A stretch of 34,752 nucleotides of DNA from Oscillospiraceae bacterium (GCA_015063605.1 SVTV01000032.1:1-34752); one strand, 5' to 3'. Counted from the stretch's first letter, positions 23,838 through 31,494 are shown. Notes: a model not told the origin generated them from the letters alone. A program made the numbers and translations.

Positions 23838-24357
23838 AAATGCTGTTTCCGTATATATCGTAGGCACAGTAAACGGGCATATCCTTTACAGTAAGCTTTT
23901 TTACGGATTCGCAACCCAATTCCTCAAAAGCAATTACCTCGCAGGAGGTTATGCATTCCGAATAAAGTGCTCCCGCACCGCCTACTGCAGCAAAATATAC
24001 CGCATCGTTTTTCAAAAAGCTCTCGCGGACATCGTCCTTTCTGCCGCCCTTGCCTATAACGGCGCCCAATCCCAGATCGAGAAGACGGGGAGTGAAGCCG
24101 TCCATTCTTACAGAGGTGGTGGGACCGCATGAGCCGATGACCTTGCCGGGAGCGGCAAGTGTCGGACCGGCATAATAGATGAAAGCTCCTTTCAGATCAA
24201 AGGGAAGCTCCTTTCCCGAATCAAGAAGCTCGAACAATCTCTTGTGGGCTGCATCTCTTGCCGTGTATACCGTACCGGAGATAAGTACGCTGTCTCCGGC
24301 ACGGATATCCGCTTTTTTCAGCTCAAATTCTTCTGTGTTTATATAGTGAGTCTGCAT
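23824..24357 (-). CDS. Class I fumarate/tartrate dehydratase beta subunit (orphan)
   Basis: The start is the ATG at 24357 (177 aa). A GTG 12 bases upstream is possible but lies only three bases from AGGAG. The protein is the complete swivelling beta domain of two-subunit class I fumarase/L-tartrate dehydratase. It has GDSVLISGTVYTARDAAH, FIYYAGPT, the GSCGPTTSVRMD signature, GAVIGKGG and YFAAVGGAGALY. The beta subunit normally partners an alpha subunit carrying the 4Fe-4S cluster, encoded next to it. Here the upstream neighbour is a DivIVA-like gene and no alpha gene lies in the window. It overlaps the SDR gene (14 bases) and nearly abuts divIVA, so it sits in the proS operon. Confidence 0.87.
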   Translation of the reverse strand: MQTHYINTEEFELKKADIRAGDSVLISGTVYTARDAAHKRLFELLDSGKELPFDLKGAFIYYAGPTLAAPGKVIGSCGPTTSVRMDGFTPRLLDLGLGAVIGKGGRKDDVRESFLKNDAVYFAAVGGAGALYSECITSCEVIAFEELGCESVKKLTVKDMPVYCAYDIYGNSIYDRK

Positions 24358-24358
24358 G

Positions 24359-24976
24359 TTATTCCGCACTGTCTCCTATTACGGCAATAAGCCTTTCCGT
24401 TTCCTCTCTTATCGTATCGAGGCGTGCGATAAGCTCCTCCGCTTTTGCAAGACTTTCATCTCTGAGGGAGAAATCCGAGGGAACGCTTTCACCGGAGGAA
24501 GCTTTGCTGTCGGATGAGGAAAACATTTCGCTGAAGAGGGCTGTGAATCTGTCCATCTTCTTTGCCTTTTCCTCTGTAGTGCGGATCTCGTCGAGGGTGC
24601 TTCTCATTCCCGAAACTGAGAGGGAAAGCTCGTTTGAAAGCTCGGAGAGCATTTCTGCCTTTTTGCGCAGGGAGAATGCGGCGGCGGTGATATTTTCCAA
24701 ACGGGATGTGCAATCCATAAGGCGGGAGGAGACCTCTTCAAGCTTTTCGCTTCTGATTTCGGCATCGGCAAGCTTTTCGGAAAGCTGTGCCTTTTCCTCC
24801 TCTGCCTTAGATACGGCGTAATCACGCTGTCTTATGAGAGCTTCTCTTTCCTCGGAGAAGGCTTTTTCCATATTGCCGACTACTTCATCATGCTCGCGGC
24901 TCTTCTGAAGTATGTATTCGTTTACATCGCTTTTGTTGTAGCCGCCGAGAGCGGTCCTGAAAAAAGGCTTGTTCAT
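24359..24976 (-). CDS. DivIVA-like coiled-coil protein
   Basis: A 205-aa protein with the N-terminal DivIVA/GpsB motif FRTALGGYNKSDVNEYI (residues 6-22). A long predicted coiled coil (about 28-140, Glu/Lys/Arg/Leu-rich heptads) follows, then a Ser-rich linker (SSSDSKASSGES) and a short final helix. DivIVA-type proteins bind curved membrane at poles and septa and organise division or cell wall growth. This is not full-length DivIVA, since the second conserved block is not recognisable. The start overlaps the proS stop by ATGA (four bases). A short GpsB-type or general DivIVA-domain protein is the main alternative. Confidence 0.82.
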   Translation of the reverse strand: MNKPFFRTALGGYNKSDVNEYILQKSREHDEVVGNMEKAFSEEREALIRQRDYAVSKAEEEKAQLSEKLADAEIRSEKLEEVSSRLMDCTSRLENITAAAFSLRKKAEMLSELSNELSLSVSGMRSTLDEIRTTEEKAKKMDRFTALFSEMFSSSDSKASSGESVPSDFSLRDESLAKAEELIARLDTIREETERLIAVIGDSAE

Positions 24977-26718
24977 AATGCCTCCGCAGTATCGATGATT
25001 TCCTTTGTAAGCTGTGCTATTATAGCCTGAATTTCTTCTATTGTATTATCGAGAGCGACCTTTTTCTGTATCTTCTTATCTCTTGTGGCGATCTCTATAA
25101 CGCCGTCCTTGAGGTTCTTGGGGCTGACTATAACTCTTACGGGAACGCCGAGAAGGTCTGCATCGGAGAACATTACGCCGGCTCTCGTATCTCTGTCATC
25201 GTAAATGACCTCGATGCCCTTTGCCTGAAGATCGTTGTAAAGCTTGTCTGCCGTAGCCTTTGCTTCGGGATCGTCAACTCTGATGCAGCAGAGGTGTACC
25301 TGCCAGGGAGCGATGGTGATGGGCCAGATGGGGCCGTAATCGTCATGGCTTACCTCGCATACTGATGCAGCAAGTCTGCCTACGCCGATACCGTAGCATC
25401 CCATGATGGGGTACTGCTGATTGCCTTCGGCATCGAGATATGTCATGTTCATCGCCTTGGAATACTTCGTTCCGAGCTGGAATATGTTTCCTACCTCGAT
25501 ACCGCGGGAAATGGATATCGTCTTCTTGCCGCACTGGGGACAGATAGCTCCGTCATATATCTTAGCCACGTCAACGTATTCAACACTGCCCTCAACGTCT
25601 CTTGAAATGTCGAGACCCTTGAAGTGATATTCTGCTTCGTTTGCTCCCGTTACAAGACCTGCCTTGCCCTCGAGAGACTTGTCGAATACGACTGTAAACT
25701 TCTTTCTGTCAAGACCTACGGGGCCTATAAAGCCTGCGGTGAGACCGCATTCTTCCGTAATTACCGCAGGGTGTATTGCTTCGCGGAGATAATTTGTAAG
25801 CTTTGTTTCGTTTACATCAAGATCGCCTCTGAGGAATACGACAACGTATTCGTCTGTCATGTTCTTCTGATATACAACTGCCTTGCAGGTCTTCTTGTCG
25901 CTGATCTTGAGGAATGCGCAAAGATCCTCAATGGTCTTGCAGTTGGGTGTGTAGACCTTTTCGAGAGCTTCGTCCTTGCCGGAATCGTCGGGATCGGTGA
26001 TGCAGTCTGCGGCTTCCATGTTTGCTCTGTAATCACAGTCGGAGCAGATGGCAATGGAGTCCTCTCCTATGGGAGTAAGGAGCATATATTCGTGGGATAC
26101 GCTGCCGCCCATCATACCGGAGTCGCTCTTTACCGTCACTACCTCGGGAATACCCGCAAGCGCAAATATTCTTCTGTAGGAGTGGTAACATTTTGCATAG
26201 TATTCTTCAAGATCCTCCTGAGAGGTGTGGAAGGAATAAGCATCCTTCATTGTGAATTCTCTTACTCTGATGAGACCGCCTCTGGGACGTGCTTCGTCAC
26301 GGAATTTTGTCTGTATCTGATATATCATGAAAGGATATTTTGAATATCCCGTAGCGTATTCTCTTACGAGCTGAACTGCGGCTTCCTCATGAGTCATACC
26401 GAGAACGAGAGGGTTCTTGTTTCTGTCGGCAAGTCTGACAAGCTCGCTGCCAACGGACTGGTATCTGCCAGATTCTTCCCAGAGTGAGCCGGGGAGAACA
26501 ACGGGGAAGAGAACCTCCTGACCGTCGATGGCATCCATTTCCTTTCTGATTATGTCTTCTATCTTCTTCGTGATGCGCTTTAAAACGGGGAACTGAGAGA
26601 ATATACCGTTTGCAACATACTTCATGTAGCCGCCACGTACCATATACGCATGGCTGTCTATCACGCAATCACCGGGACGCTCCTTAAAGCGTTCGCCTAC
26701 CATTTTTTCAAGTTTCAT
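24973..26718 (-). CDS. proS: Prolyl-tRNA synthetase
   Basis: A 581-aa class II aminoacyl-tRNA synthetase that charges tRNA-Pro. Visible are motif 1 region GIFSQFPVLKR, TGLE-like LGMTHEEAA, motif 2 FRDEARPRGGLIRVREFTMKD, the YbaK-like editing insertion (about 240-400, with KAVVYQ and FLRGDLDVNETKL), motif 3 MGCYGIGVGRL and the anticodon-binding domain (PWQVHL, YDDRDTRAGVMFSDADLLGVPVRV). The length is normal for the bacterial type with the editing domain. First gene of the operon, read from the promoter at 26808-26836. Confidence 0.97.
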   Translation of the reverse strand: MKLEKMVGERFKERPGDCVIDSHAYMVRGGYMKYVANGIFSQFPVLKRITKKIEDIIRKEMDAIDGQEVLFPVVLPGSLWEESGRYQSVGSELVRLADRNKNPLVLGMTHEEAAVQLVREYATGYSKYPFMIYQIQTKFRDEARPRGGLIRVREFTMKDAYSFHTSQEDLEEYYAKCYHSYRRIFALAGIPEVVTVKSDSGMMGGSVSHEYMLLTPIGEDSIAICSDCDYRANMEAADCITDPDDSGKDEALEKVYTPNCKTIEDLCAFLKISDKKTCKAVVYQKNMTDEYVVVFLRGDLDVNETKLTNYLREAIHPAVITEECGLTAGFIGPVGLDRKKFTVVFDKSLEGKAGLVTGANEAEYHFKGLDISRDVEGSVEYVDVAKIYDGAICPQCGKKTISISRGIEVGNIFQLGTKYSKAMNMTYLDAEGNQQYPIMGCYGIGVGRLAASVCEVSHDDYGPIWPITIAPWQVHLCCIRVDDPEAKATADKLYNDLQAKGIEVIYDDRDTRAGVMFSDADLLGVPVRVIVSPKNLKDGVIEIATRDKKIQKKVALDNTIEEIQAIIAQLTKEIIDTAEAL

Positions 26719-26807
26719 TATATCTTTGACGACGGGGCAGAGGGTTTTATTGAGCTTTGCGTTTGCTCCGCCGCTTCTCCTTTTTATTTAAGCTTTTCCA
26801 TCTTATT

Positions 26808-26836
26808 ATGATACCAAAAAAGAGTGCGGATGTCAA
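26808..26836 (-). promoter_or_regulatory. SigA-type promoter of the proS operon
   Basis: On the minus strand TTGACA (26836-26831), 17 bp, TATCAT (26813-26808; five of six matches). The -10 is about 90 bases before the proS start. I see no T-box signature in the short leader. Confidence 0.8.
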
Positions 26837-26896
26837 GGGTTTTATTCATTTACACGGGAAAAATCGAAGTTTTTTGCGGGTAATGGGGAAAAATCC

Positions 26897-27697
26897 TCAT
26901 TCCAAGGTCTCGTCTCCCACCTTGTCGATCCACTCTCTGAGCCAATATTCGCTTGGGAGTCCCACGCCCATGACACAGTTGGTCAGGAATATCATGCCTT
27001 CGGCTCTTCCCGATCTTATAAGCTCAAGACCGTATTCACATTGGAGCTCCATGTATTCATTCGGCACCGGTTCTCCCGAGGGGTAATCGAGAATGTATAT
27101 GCCGAGATATTTTTTCTGCTTGGGATATTTTCTTTCGAAAAGCTCGTAATTCGTTTTCAGGTTGTCAAGCTCCTTATATTCCCATGTCCACAGGGAAAGA
27201 TTGTCGAACATTCCGTATATCGCGGGATCGCTCTTTTCTATGTCTCTTGTATAAAAGGTCGCCCACATGGAAAGGGGACGGACTGATGTGTCGAGAACGC
27301 TTCTTATATCTGAGATAAGAGATCCTTTGCCTTGATCCTCTCCGAAGCCGAGAAAATCATCGGCAAAGGCTCCCGTTATATTGGGATATTTTTTCGCAAG
27401 CTCGCATATGAATCTTTCTTCGTTGCCCGTTCTGAAGCCTCCCGAGCCGGTAACGCTCCATACCACCTCTTTCATTCTGCAGAAGCTTTCCATATATCCG
27501 TATGCTTCGGCTGAAAAGGGTGCGGGATCGCCGTCCGAGCCTATCATTATTACGTTGGGGACGCCGAGCATCAAGGCACCCTCGGCGGGTGTTATCCGTG
27601 ACCACCGTGTAAAACGGTCGTTTGTTGATTTTCCCAGCCATATGTCATCGTCGTGGGCACGGCTTGCGAAAAGCCAGAATTTGTCGCGTATTTTCAT
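26897..27697 (-). CDS. Unrecognised conserved-looking protein, probable TIM-barrel-like
   Basis: A 266-aa cytoplasmic protein with no signal peptide. Segments such as LGVPNVIMIG, NITGAFADDF, LSMWATFYTRD, LSLWTWEYKEL, YLGIYILDYPSG and EGMIFLTNCVMG look like the alternating beta-strands of a TIM barrel. The FADDF, ILDYPSG and aromatic clusters resemble glycoside hydrolase-like barrels, but I cannot identify the family or catalytic acids with confidence. The start ATG follows CGAAAGGATACCCGC. It has its own promoter (27767-27739) and no operon partner. No function is assigned. Confidence 0.75.
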   Translation of the reverse strand: MKIRDKFWLFASRAHDDDIWLGKSTNDRFTRWSRITPAEGALMLGVPNVIMIGSDGDPAPFSAEAYGYMESFCRMKEVVWSVTGSGGFRTGNEERFICELAKKYPNITGAFADDFLGFGEDQGKGSLISDIRSVLDTSVRPLSMWATFYTRDIEKSDPAIYGMFDNLSLWTWEYKELDNLKTNYELFERKYPKQKKYLGIYILDYPSGEPVPNEYMELQCEYGLELIRSGRAEGMIFLTNCVMGVGLPSEYWLREWIDKVGDETLE

Positions 27698-27738
27698 GCG
27701 GGTATCCTTTCGCTTGTGTATTTTTGATTTATGTGTTA

Positions 27739-27767
27739 ATTATAACACATTTATCGGGAGTATGCAA
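27739..27767 (-). promoter_or_regulatory. SigA-type promoter of the 26897 gene
   Basis: On the minus strand TTGCAT (27767-27762), 17 bp, perfect TATAAT (27744-27739), 41 bases before the start codon. The -10 overlaps a small palindrome (TGTGTTATAATTAACACA). Confidence 0.72.
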
Positions 27768-27865
27768 GCATATATGAGGGATACTCTGAGGTTTTTGAAA
27801 TGTTTTTATGTTTTACTAAAAACTATTGACAGATCAAAAGAATGTTAAAAATTATAAAAAACTTC

Positions 27866-27894
27866 TTGACAAACACATAAAACTATTATATACT
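27866..27894 (+). promoter_or_regulatory. SigA-type promoter upstream of the lipoprotein leader
   Basis: TTGACA (27866-27871), 17 bp, TATACT (27889-27894). It would produce a leader of about 470 nt containing the hairpin at 28003-28094 and element C before the lipoprotein gene. Confidence 0.78.
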
Positions 27895-28002
27895 AAAAAA
27901 GTAAACAAGAATTTGAATAGTGATATTCAAATCACAACACATAGATAATTTCGGTTCACCCTTCGGTCAGATACGTAATAATAACTTAAACAAGTCATGC
28001 TA

Positions 28003-28094
28003 CGCAAAAAGGAGGTGTAAAATTATGGAAATGATACTTTTGTTGGTGTCATGGCGTGCCATTATTTTATGCAGTGCCTTTTTGCGGTTTTTTG
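28003..28094 (+). promoter_or_regulatory. Leader hairpin with sequestered GGAGG and T-run (attenuator-like)
   Basis: CGCAAAAAGG (28003-28012) pairs with CCTTTTTGCG (28077-28086) and is followed by GTTTTTTG, a terminator-like layout with a loop of 64 nt. The strong Shine-Dalgarno AAAGGAGGTG partly lies in the stem and precedes an ATG at 28025. The matching arms also occur at 29570-29633 after the lipoprotein gene. Confidence 0.5.
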
Positions 28095-28121
28095 TTTTGG
28101 AGAGGTTGTTTTCGTTTAGAA

Positions 28122-28305
28122 ACAATCCCTCCGTCACGGCTACGCCGTGCCACCTCCCCTTACACAGAGGAGGCATAAAGGTGCGAACATATCGGCATTG
28201 TTTTAAGGTATTGCTAACTTCGAATTTATACCACTATGTACGCACAAACCCAAGGCTCCTTTGTGTAAAAGGAGCTGTCATGCGAATGCATGACTGAGGA
28301 ATTGT
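28122..28305. repeat. MITE-like element C (shortest copy)
   Basis: 184 bp with terminal inverted repeats ACAATCCCTCCGTC and GACTGAGGAATTGT. Inside are CACGGCTACGCCGTG, CCTCCCCTTACACAGAGGAGG, an AT-rich centre, CAAACCCAAGGCTCCTTT and CATGCGAATGCATG hairpins. It lies between the promoter at 27866 and the lipoprotein start, so it would be in the leader. Confidence 0.75.
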
Positions 28306-28372
28306 CCTATACAAAAACAACCTTTTCAATTTGTAACAACATAAAATAAAAAAACTAGAAAGGAGAACACAT

Positions 28373-29542
28373 ATGAAAAAAATAATACTTTTACTTCTGA
28401 TCTTTTCCCTCATCCTCTCTCTTTTCTCATGCACAACAACGCCGGAAACAACCCCACTCTCGGGAGAAACCGATACATCGGAACCGGAATACACCGATGA
28501 ATCGGAAACGGGATATCTTTTAGTTCATATTGATAAAATTTTATATAAGCTATATCCGGAAGAAGCAGTGATGGTGCCGCTTTGTCCCGATCCGTTGTGC
28601 AAACACAATACAAATTCGTGTCCTTTCTTTCAGGTGGATGTGAATGTCAGATTTATTGGTGAAAAAATGTATTACTTACGCCGTGGGGATGCTATCGGTT
28701 TTTATAGCAGTATATGTAGCTTTGATTTTGAAAAGGGTGAAATGGAAGTTTTATACGAACCCAAAAAGAATACGGTAGCAGACTTGTATGCAACAGAAGG
28801 CTATCTGTTTTTCAAATTGATGATTCTTGAAGCAGACAAAGATTCTACCTATAAAATGATGCGCTACGATATAAAGACAAAAGAAGTACTTGAATTGACG
28901 GATGAATATCAGCTCGGACGACCTACAATATTAACAATTGAAGGCGATAGGATATATTGGCATGAATCGGGTTATTTTTATTCAACAGATTTGGAATATA
29001 AGAACAGAATAGACGGTGACAGAGGATATGCCGCTGCGTTTGTATCAGGGCATAAGAAATACGAAAATATTAATACGGGAAAGTTTGCGGCGAGTGGTCC
29101 AACCATGTTATTGCGTGGTGTTAATGATGTTACAGGTGAAACTACTAAAGTAATTGATGAGATGGCAACTTTTCCGATATTATATAACGGAAGCATAATA
29201 TACGTAAAGCCTAATGAAAAAACTTTAATAGGTTATCAAAAAAGTGAGTCAGGATACTTCAATCGCCTGTACGACAAAACCGGAGGTAAGTTTTACATTT
29301 GTAATTCCGATGGATCTAAAGATATAGAGCTATGCGATCTTAAAGGAAACAATGTCGCTATTTCTGTTTCCGCCGGAATACTCAACGGTAAATACGGTGT
29401 AGGAGATTATGTTGCTTATAGTGTATGGCGTTATAAAACCGTACGAGAGGAAGACGGCAAAAATATTGTTGAACGCATAAGTGACGGTTATGTAGTTATA
29501 AATATCAAGACGGGCGAATACAAAATTGTCGGTGTAGATTAA
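28373..29542 (+). CDS. Lipoprotein with CPDPLC motif, beta-propeller-like (paralog of the gene at the window start)
   Basis: A 389-aa protein. The signal peptide MKKIILLLLIFSLILSLFSC has its lipobox at Cys20, followed by a Thr/Glu/Ser-rich linker of about 25 residues. Next comes MVPLCPDPLCKHNTNSCPFF (about 63-82), a cysteine motif I associate with a large family of uncharacterised gut Bacillota lipoproteins. The rest consists of repeated beta-strand blades (KMYYLRRGD, GYLFFKL, RIYWHESGYFYSTD, KFYICNSDGSKD) and ends INIKTGEYKIVG. It is probably surface-anchored; the function is unknown. AAAGGAGA lies seven bases before the ATG. It is flanked by MITE-like elements on both sides. The similarity to bases 1-752 runs to the C-terminus. 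Confidence 0.85.
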   Translation: MKKIILLLLIFSLILSLFSCTTTPETTPLSGETDTSEPEYTDESETGYLLVHIDKILYKLYPEEAVMVPLCPDPLCKHNTNSCPFFQVDVNVRFIGEKMYYLRRGDAIGFYSSICSFDFEKGEMEVLYEPKKNTVADLYATEGYLFFKLMILEADKDSTYKMMRYDIKTKEVLELTDEYQLGRPTILTIEGDRIYWHESGYFYSTDLEYKNRIDGDRGYAAAFVSGHKKYENINTGKFAASGPTMLLRGVNDVTGETTKVIDEMATFPILYNGSIIYVKPNEKTLIGYQKSESGYFNRLYDKTGGKFYICNSDGSKDIELCDLKGNNVAISVSAGILNGKYGVGDYVAYSVWRYKTVREEDGKNIVERISDGYVVINIKTGEYKIVGVD

Positions 29543-29569
29543 CAATAGAAAAAACGATATTTTGTCCTA

Positions 29570-29639
29570 TACGCAAAAAGGAGGTTGTACGAGGTAAAGA
29601 GCTTACCTTTTTCGTACAGTACCTTTTTGCGTATTTTTG
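29570..29639 (+). terminator. Terminator after the lipoprotein gene
   Basis: TACGCAAAAAGG (29570-29581) pairs with CCTTTTTGCGTA (29622-29633). Inner stems GTACGA and GGTAA pair with TTACC and TCGTAC, and TTTTTG follows. The outer arms match the leader hairpin at 28003-28086. Confidence 0.8.
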
Positions 29640-29667
29640 TTTGTGGGGAGGTTGTTTTCGTTTAGAA

Positions 29668-29910
29668 ACAATTCCTCAGTCAGTCTAGCGACTGACAGCT
29701 CTCGCAGATGCTTTGCATCTGCATTGCACCTAAAGGAGCCATAATGTGCTAACACATCGACATTACTTTAAGGTGTTGCAAATTTTGAATTTATACCACT
29801 ATGTATGCACAAACCAATGCCTCCTTTAGGTGCAATGCAGTAATGCTTCGCATAACTGCGAGAGGTGGCACAGCGTAGCAATCAGATGCAAGCATCTGCG
29901 GAGGAATTGT
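29668..29910. repeat. MITE-like element D
   Basis: 243 bp with termini ACAATTCCTCAGTC and GCGGAGGAATTGT. The left hairpin is AGTCAGTCTAGCGACTGAC, then GCATTGCACCTAAAGGAGCC, an AT-rich centre like element C, and a right half with CACAAACCAATGCCTCCTTTA and TGCAAGCATCTGCGG. The flank to its left, GTTGTTTTCGTTTAGAA, is the same as to the left of element C, so the pair may stem from a duplication. Confidence 0.72.
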
Positions 29911-29933
29911 CATTTAACGTAAAACAAGTTTAT

Positions 29934-30071
29934 GCCTCCCCTTTCAGGGGAGGTGGCGCGGCGAAGCCGTGAAGAAGGGGTGTTAAAATGAATATAAAAT
30001 CCTCTAAGGATTTTATCCATTGATTATACACCCCTCAGACACTTCGTGTCAGCTCCCCTGCAAGGGGAGCC
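29934..30071. repeat. Palindromic repeat of a second family (GGGGAG arms)
   Basis: The left arm has CCTCCCCTTTCAGGGGAGG and CGCGGCGAAGCCGTG, and GGGGTGT pairs with ACACCCC near 30029. The centre is AAAATCCTCTAAGGATTTT. The right arm is GACACTTCGTGTC and GCTCCCCTGCAAGGGGAGC. No ORF. The 29543-30304 gap holds only this, element D, the terminator and the rpmG promoter. Confidence 0.7.
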
Positions 30072-30193
30072 ATGACGGTGCGAACATTTCGACTTTACGC
30101 CGCTGTTTTTTGCCTATCGCCCCTTCTTTTCCATCAAAAAAACCTTCAAATCCCAAATTTTTTCAAAAAATCGAAAAATATTAAAAAAACCTC

Positions 30194-30222
30194 TTGACAA
30201 GTACTTCGAAACGTGATACAAT
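30194..30222 (+). promoter_or_regulatory. SigA-type promoter of the rpmG-secE-nusG operon
   Basis: TTGACA (30194-30199), 17 bp, TACAAT (30217-30222). A leader of about 75 nt follows with GGTC, a T-run and GACC at 30239-30257. Confidence 0.82.
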
Positions 30223-30304
30223 CTATAGTACCTCTTGGGGTCTTTTTTTTTGACCTTTTGAGGGAGATACATTATGTATTGATAAAATGATGGAGGTGCC
30301 GAAC

Positions 30305-30466
30305 ATGGCTGCTGAAAACAGAGTCAGAATTACTCTCGTATGCCAGGAATGCAAACAGAGAAATTATGACACAATGAAAAACAAGAAGAACGACCCTGAC
30401 AGACTTGAAATGCGCAAGTATTGCCGTTTCTGCCGTAAGCACACGCTTCACAAGGAATCCAAGTAA
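30305..30466 (+). CDS. rpmG: 50S ribosomal protein L33
   Basis: A 53-aa protein with the zinc-ribbon pattern of the C+ type: [10 protein letters not shown] and [10 protein letters not shown] (two CxxC pairs). [11 protein letters not shown] and the ending LHKESK are typical of L33, a large-subunit protein near the exit site. It lies at the head of the rpmG-secE-nusG cluster, the usual place in Bacillota. GGAGGTG lies seven bases before the ATG. Under zinc limitation cells often use a C- paralog instead; only the C+ copy is seen here. Confidence 0.95.
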   Translation: MAAENRVRITLVCQECKQRNYDTMKNKKNDPDRLEMRKYCRFCRKHTLHKESK

Positions 30467-30487
30467 TTTTCGGAAAGGATAGCGGTT

Positions 30488-30766
30488 ATGGCTGACGAAA
30501 AGAAAGTAAACGGCGCAGAAGTTAAGAGCGCCGACAAAAAGGTCGAAAAGAAGCCGAAGAGCAACAAACCGCCGTTTGCGACCAGAGTAAAGAACTTTGT
30601 AAAAGATTACAGGAGTGAAATGAAAAAGGTCGTATGGTCGCCTAAGAAAGAAGTTATCAAGAACACAGGTATAGTTCTTGTACTCGCTGTAGGCGTAGGC
30701 GTTGCCGTAGGTGTATTGGATCTCGGCTTGAGTGAGCTCATAAAGCTCCTCGGAAATATCAATTAA
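30488..30766 (+). CDS. secE: Preprotein translocase subunit SecE
   Basis: A 92-aa SecE of the single-spanning type. A charged Lys/Glu-rich N-terminal stretch (about 1-30) comes before the conserved amphipathic helix FVKDYRSEMKKVVWSPKKEV (about 37-56) and one transmembrane segment (about 60-80, TGIVLVLAVGVGVAVGVLDL). It clamps the SecY halves in the translocon. GGAAAGGA lies seven bases upstream. Between rpmG and nusG, as usual. Confidence 0.95.
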   Translation: MADEKKVNGAEVKSADKKVEKKPKSNKPPFATRVKNFVKDYRSEMKKVVWSPKKEVIKNTGIVLVLAVGVGVAVGVLDLGLSELIKLLGNIN

Positions 30767-30777
30767 GGGGAAAAGAA

Positions 30778-31308
30778 ATGTTGCAGGATAACTTGTCTCC
30801 CAGCTGGTATGTAATACATACCTATTCGGGTTATGAGAACCGCGTTGCCACTACTCTCGAAAAAATAGTAGAGAACAGAAAGCTTCAGCATTTAATCTTT
30901 TCCATCAAGGTTCCCGTCGAAAAGGTCGTGGACCCTGTAACGGGTAAGGAAGAAGAACGCTATCTCTATCCCAGCTACGTTCTCGTCAAAATGATAATGA
31001 ACGATGAAAGCTGGCACGTTGTGAGAAACACAAGAGGTGTAACGGGCTTTGTAGGCCCCGGAGCCGAGCCTGTGGTTCTCAGTGATGAGGAGGTCGAAAG
31101 CCTCGGTATTGAAACGACTGTTGCTTCTCTTGCATTCAAGCCCGGCGACAGAGTCAGATTGACGGAGGGTGCGCTTGCCGCACACATTACAGACGCTGTA
31201 GTCGAGGAGATATCTCCCGACAACAAGAGAGTAAAGGTAACGGCTTCTCTCCACGGAAGAAGCACTACCATAGAGCTCGATGCAGCGAAGGTCGAAAAGG
31301 TCGATTAA
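30778..31308 (+). CDS. nusG: Transcription termination/antitermination factor NusG
   Basis: A 176-aa NusG with the NGN domain (SWYVIHTYSGYENRVATTLE, VPVEKVVD, LYPSYVLVKM, VRNTRGVTGFVG) and a KOW domain (FKPGDRVRLTEGALAAHITD, then VKVTASLHGRSTTIELD). It binds RNA polymerase and couples it to Rho or ribosomes. The domain order and length are normal. It starts 11 bases after secE with AAGGGGA upstream. Confidence 0.96.
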   Translation: MLQDNLSPSWYVIHTYSGYENRVATTLEKIVENRKLQHLIFSIKVPVEKVVDPVTGKEEERYLYPSYVLVKMIMNDESWHVVRNTRGVTGFVGPGAEPVVLSDEEVESLGIETTVASLAFKPGDRVRLTEGALAAHITDAVVEEISPDNKRVKVTASLHGRSTTIELDAAKVEKVD

Positions 31309-31494
31309 GGGACGTAAGAAAAACGCTCCCGGGGAGATATTTCAATAAAAGGAATGTCTTCACTTCAAATTTCACACGAAAGTCTTGCATTTAAATATAA
31401 TGTAAGCCGGTCTTCCGGAATGCCAAGAGTCCGGACAGCCGTAAAGTGGGAGGGATAGAATCCCGAAAAATAAACCACATGGAGGAATAATATC
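31309..31494 (+). other. nusG-rplK gap with hairpins (possible L11/L1 leader)
   Basis: The 186-bp gap contains several small stems: CCGGTCTTCCGG, GTCCGGAC and GGGAGGGATAGAATCCC. TATAAT occurs at about 31396-31401 without a convincing -35. In many bacteria an L1-binding mRNA element controls this operon; I cannot confirm its consensus here. Confidence 0.35.

Noticed and set aside
26719..26807. T-box leader before proS
   Set aside because: The leader is under 100 nt and lacks a visible T-box motif or specifier loop.
28025..28297. Short ORF with a strong Shine-Dalgarno upstream of the lipoprotein
   Set aside because: It runs into MITE-like element C, so most of its sequence is repeat. Only the first 30 or so codons could be a leader peptide; kept as part of the attenuator idea, not as a gene.
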